This document shows, one piece after another, positions 63,996 to 64,000 of a stretch of DNA of 64,000 bases (position 1 is its first letter; the number at the start of each line of letters is the position of its first letter). The position numbers and the translations under genes are program-made. Source of the DNA: Sphingorhabdus sp. EL138 (GTDB lineage: Bacteria > Pseudomonadota > Alphaproteobacteria > Sphingomonadales > Sphingomonadaceae). The stretch is from assembly GCF_900258045.1 (NCBI RefSeq), contig NZ_OGVD01000004.1, positions 930,001 through 994,000 on the forward strand, written 5' to 3'. A model generated the notes under the pieces. The model did not search any database and had not been told where the DNA came from. It saw nothing but the letters and a program-made list of their open reading frames with translations.

Positions 63996-64000
63996 AATCA

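Overview
The window is chromosomal DNA from an alphaproteobacterium, almost certainly of the order Sphingomonadales; a marine Sphingorhabdus/Parasphingorhabdus-like genus is only a guess. The evidence is the gene order ffh-rpsP-rimM-trmD-rplS and dapF-mtaB-ftsY-ispZ, a ChpT phosphotransferase, an M2 peptidyl-dipeptidase, an alphaproteobacterial RpoH and moderate GC. Gene density is high. Many neighbouring genes overlap by 1 or 4 nt. I saw no insertion sequence, prophage, integrase or CRISPR array.

Layout. 1-9.8 kb: truncated ahcY with a perfect palindrome upstream, then a mixed set (YqgE/AlgH, peroxiredoxin, Tat-exported aldo/keto reductase, M2 peptidase, alpha/beta hydrolase, two GFA proteins, a DsbA-like isomerase) ending in a MerR-TipAS regulator split by a -1 frameshift. 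9.9-15 kb: asd and the SRP/ribosome-maturation operon. 15-22 kb: GGDEF-EAL protein, dapF-mtaB-ftsY-ispZ, sodB and a PuuD-like membrane protein. 22-28.2 kb: acyltransferase, then a sigma-54/PspF phage-shock locus (pspA, pspB, pspC) extended by six further small membrane/coiled-coil genes built like PspB. 28.2-34.2 kb: sufE, J-domain protein, RNase P RNA, amidase, chpT, JAMM protease, rluD, rpoH, mtgA.

34.3-38.2 kb: Baeyer-Villiger-type monooxygenase and a RidA/DJ-1 pair divergent from a GlxA-type regulator. 38.2-42.9 kb: protein quality control (clpX, clpP, a second ClpP-like protein, and trigger factor with a long Lys/Ala tail) and tRNA-Leu(UAG). 43.1-44.8 kb: a two-gene unknown module. 44.8-52.4 kb: gatCAB with an extra small gene between gatA and gatB, a DUF3089 hydrolase, ruvX, and pyrB with a metal-ligand-less dihydroorotase-like partner. 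52.4-56.7 kb: SPOR/TPR lipoprotein, ribbon-helix-helix-like protein, orphan ParA and SPOR/Sel1 protein. 56.7-62 kb: serB, miaA and ilvB-ilvN-ilvC. 62-64 kb: BLUF photosensor and two YHS-domain exported proteins flanking a Cys/Ala-rich exported protein.

The strongest candidates for something undescribed are the expanded psp operon, the split TipA-like regulator with an A AAA AAG slip site and a promoter placed at its start codon, the Cys-rich protein between YHS paralogues, and the Trypco2-like gene embedded in gatCAB.
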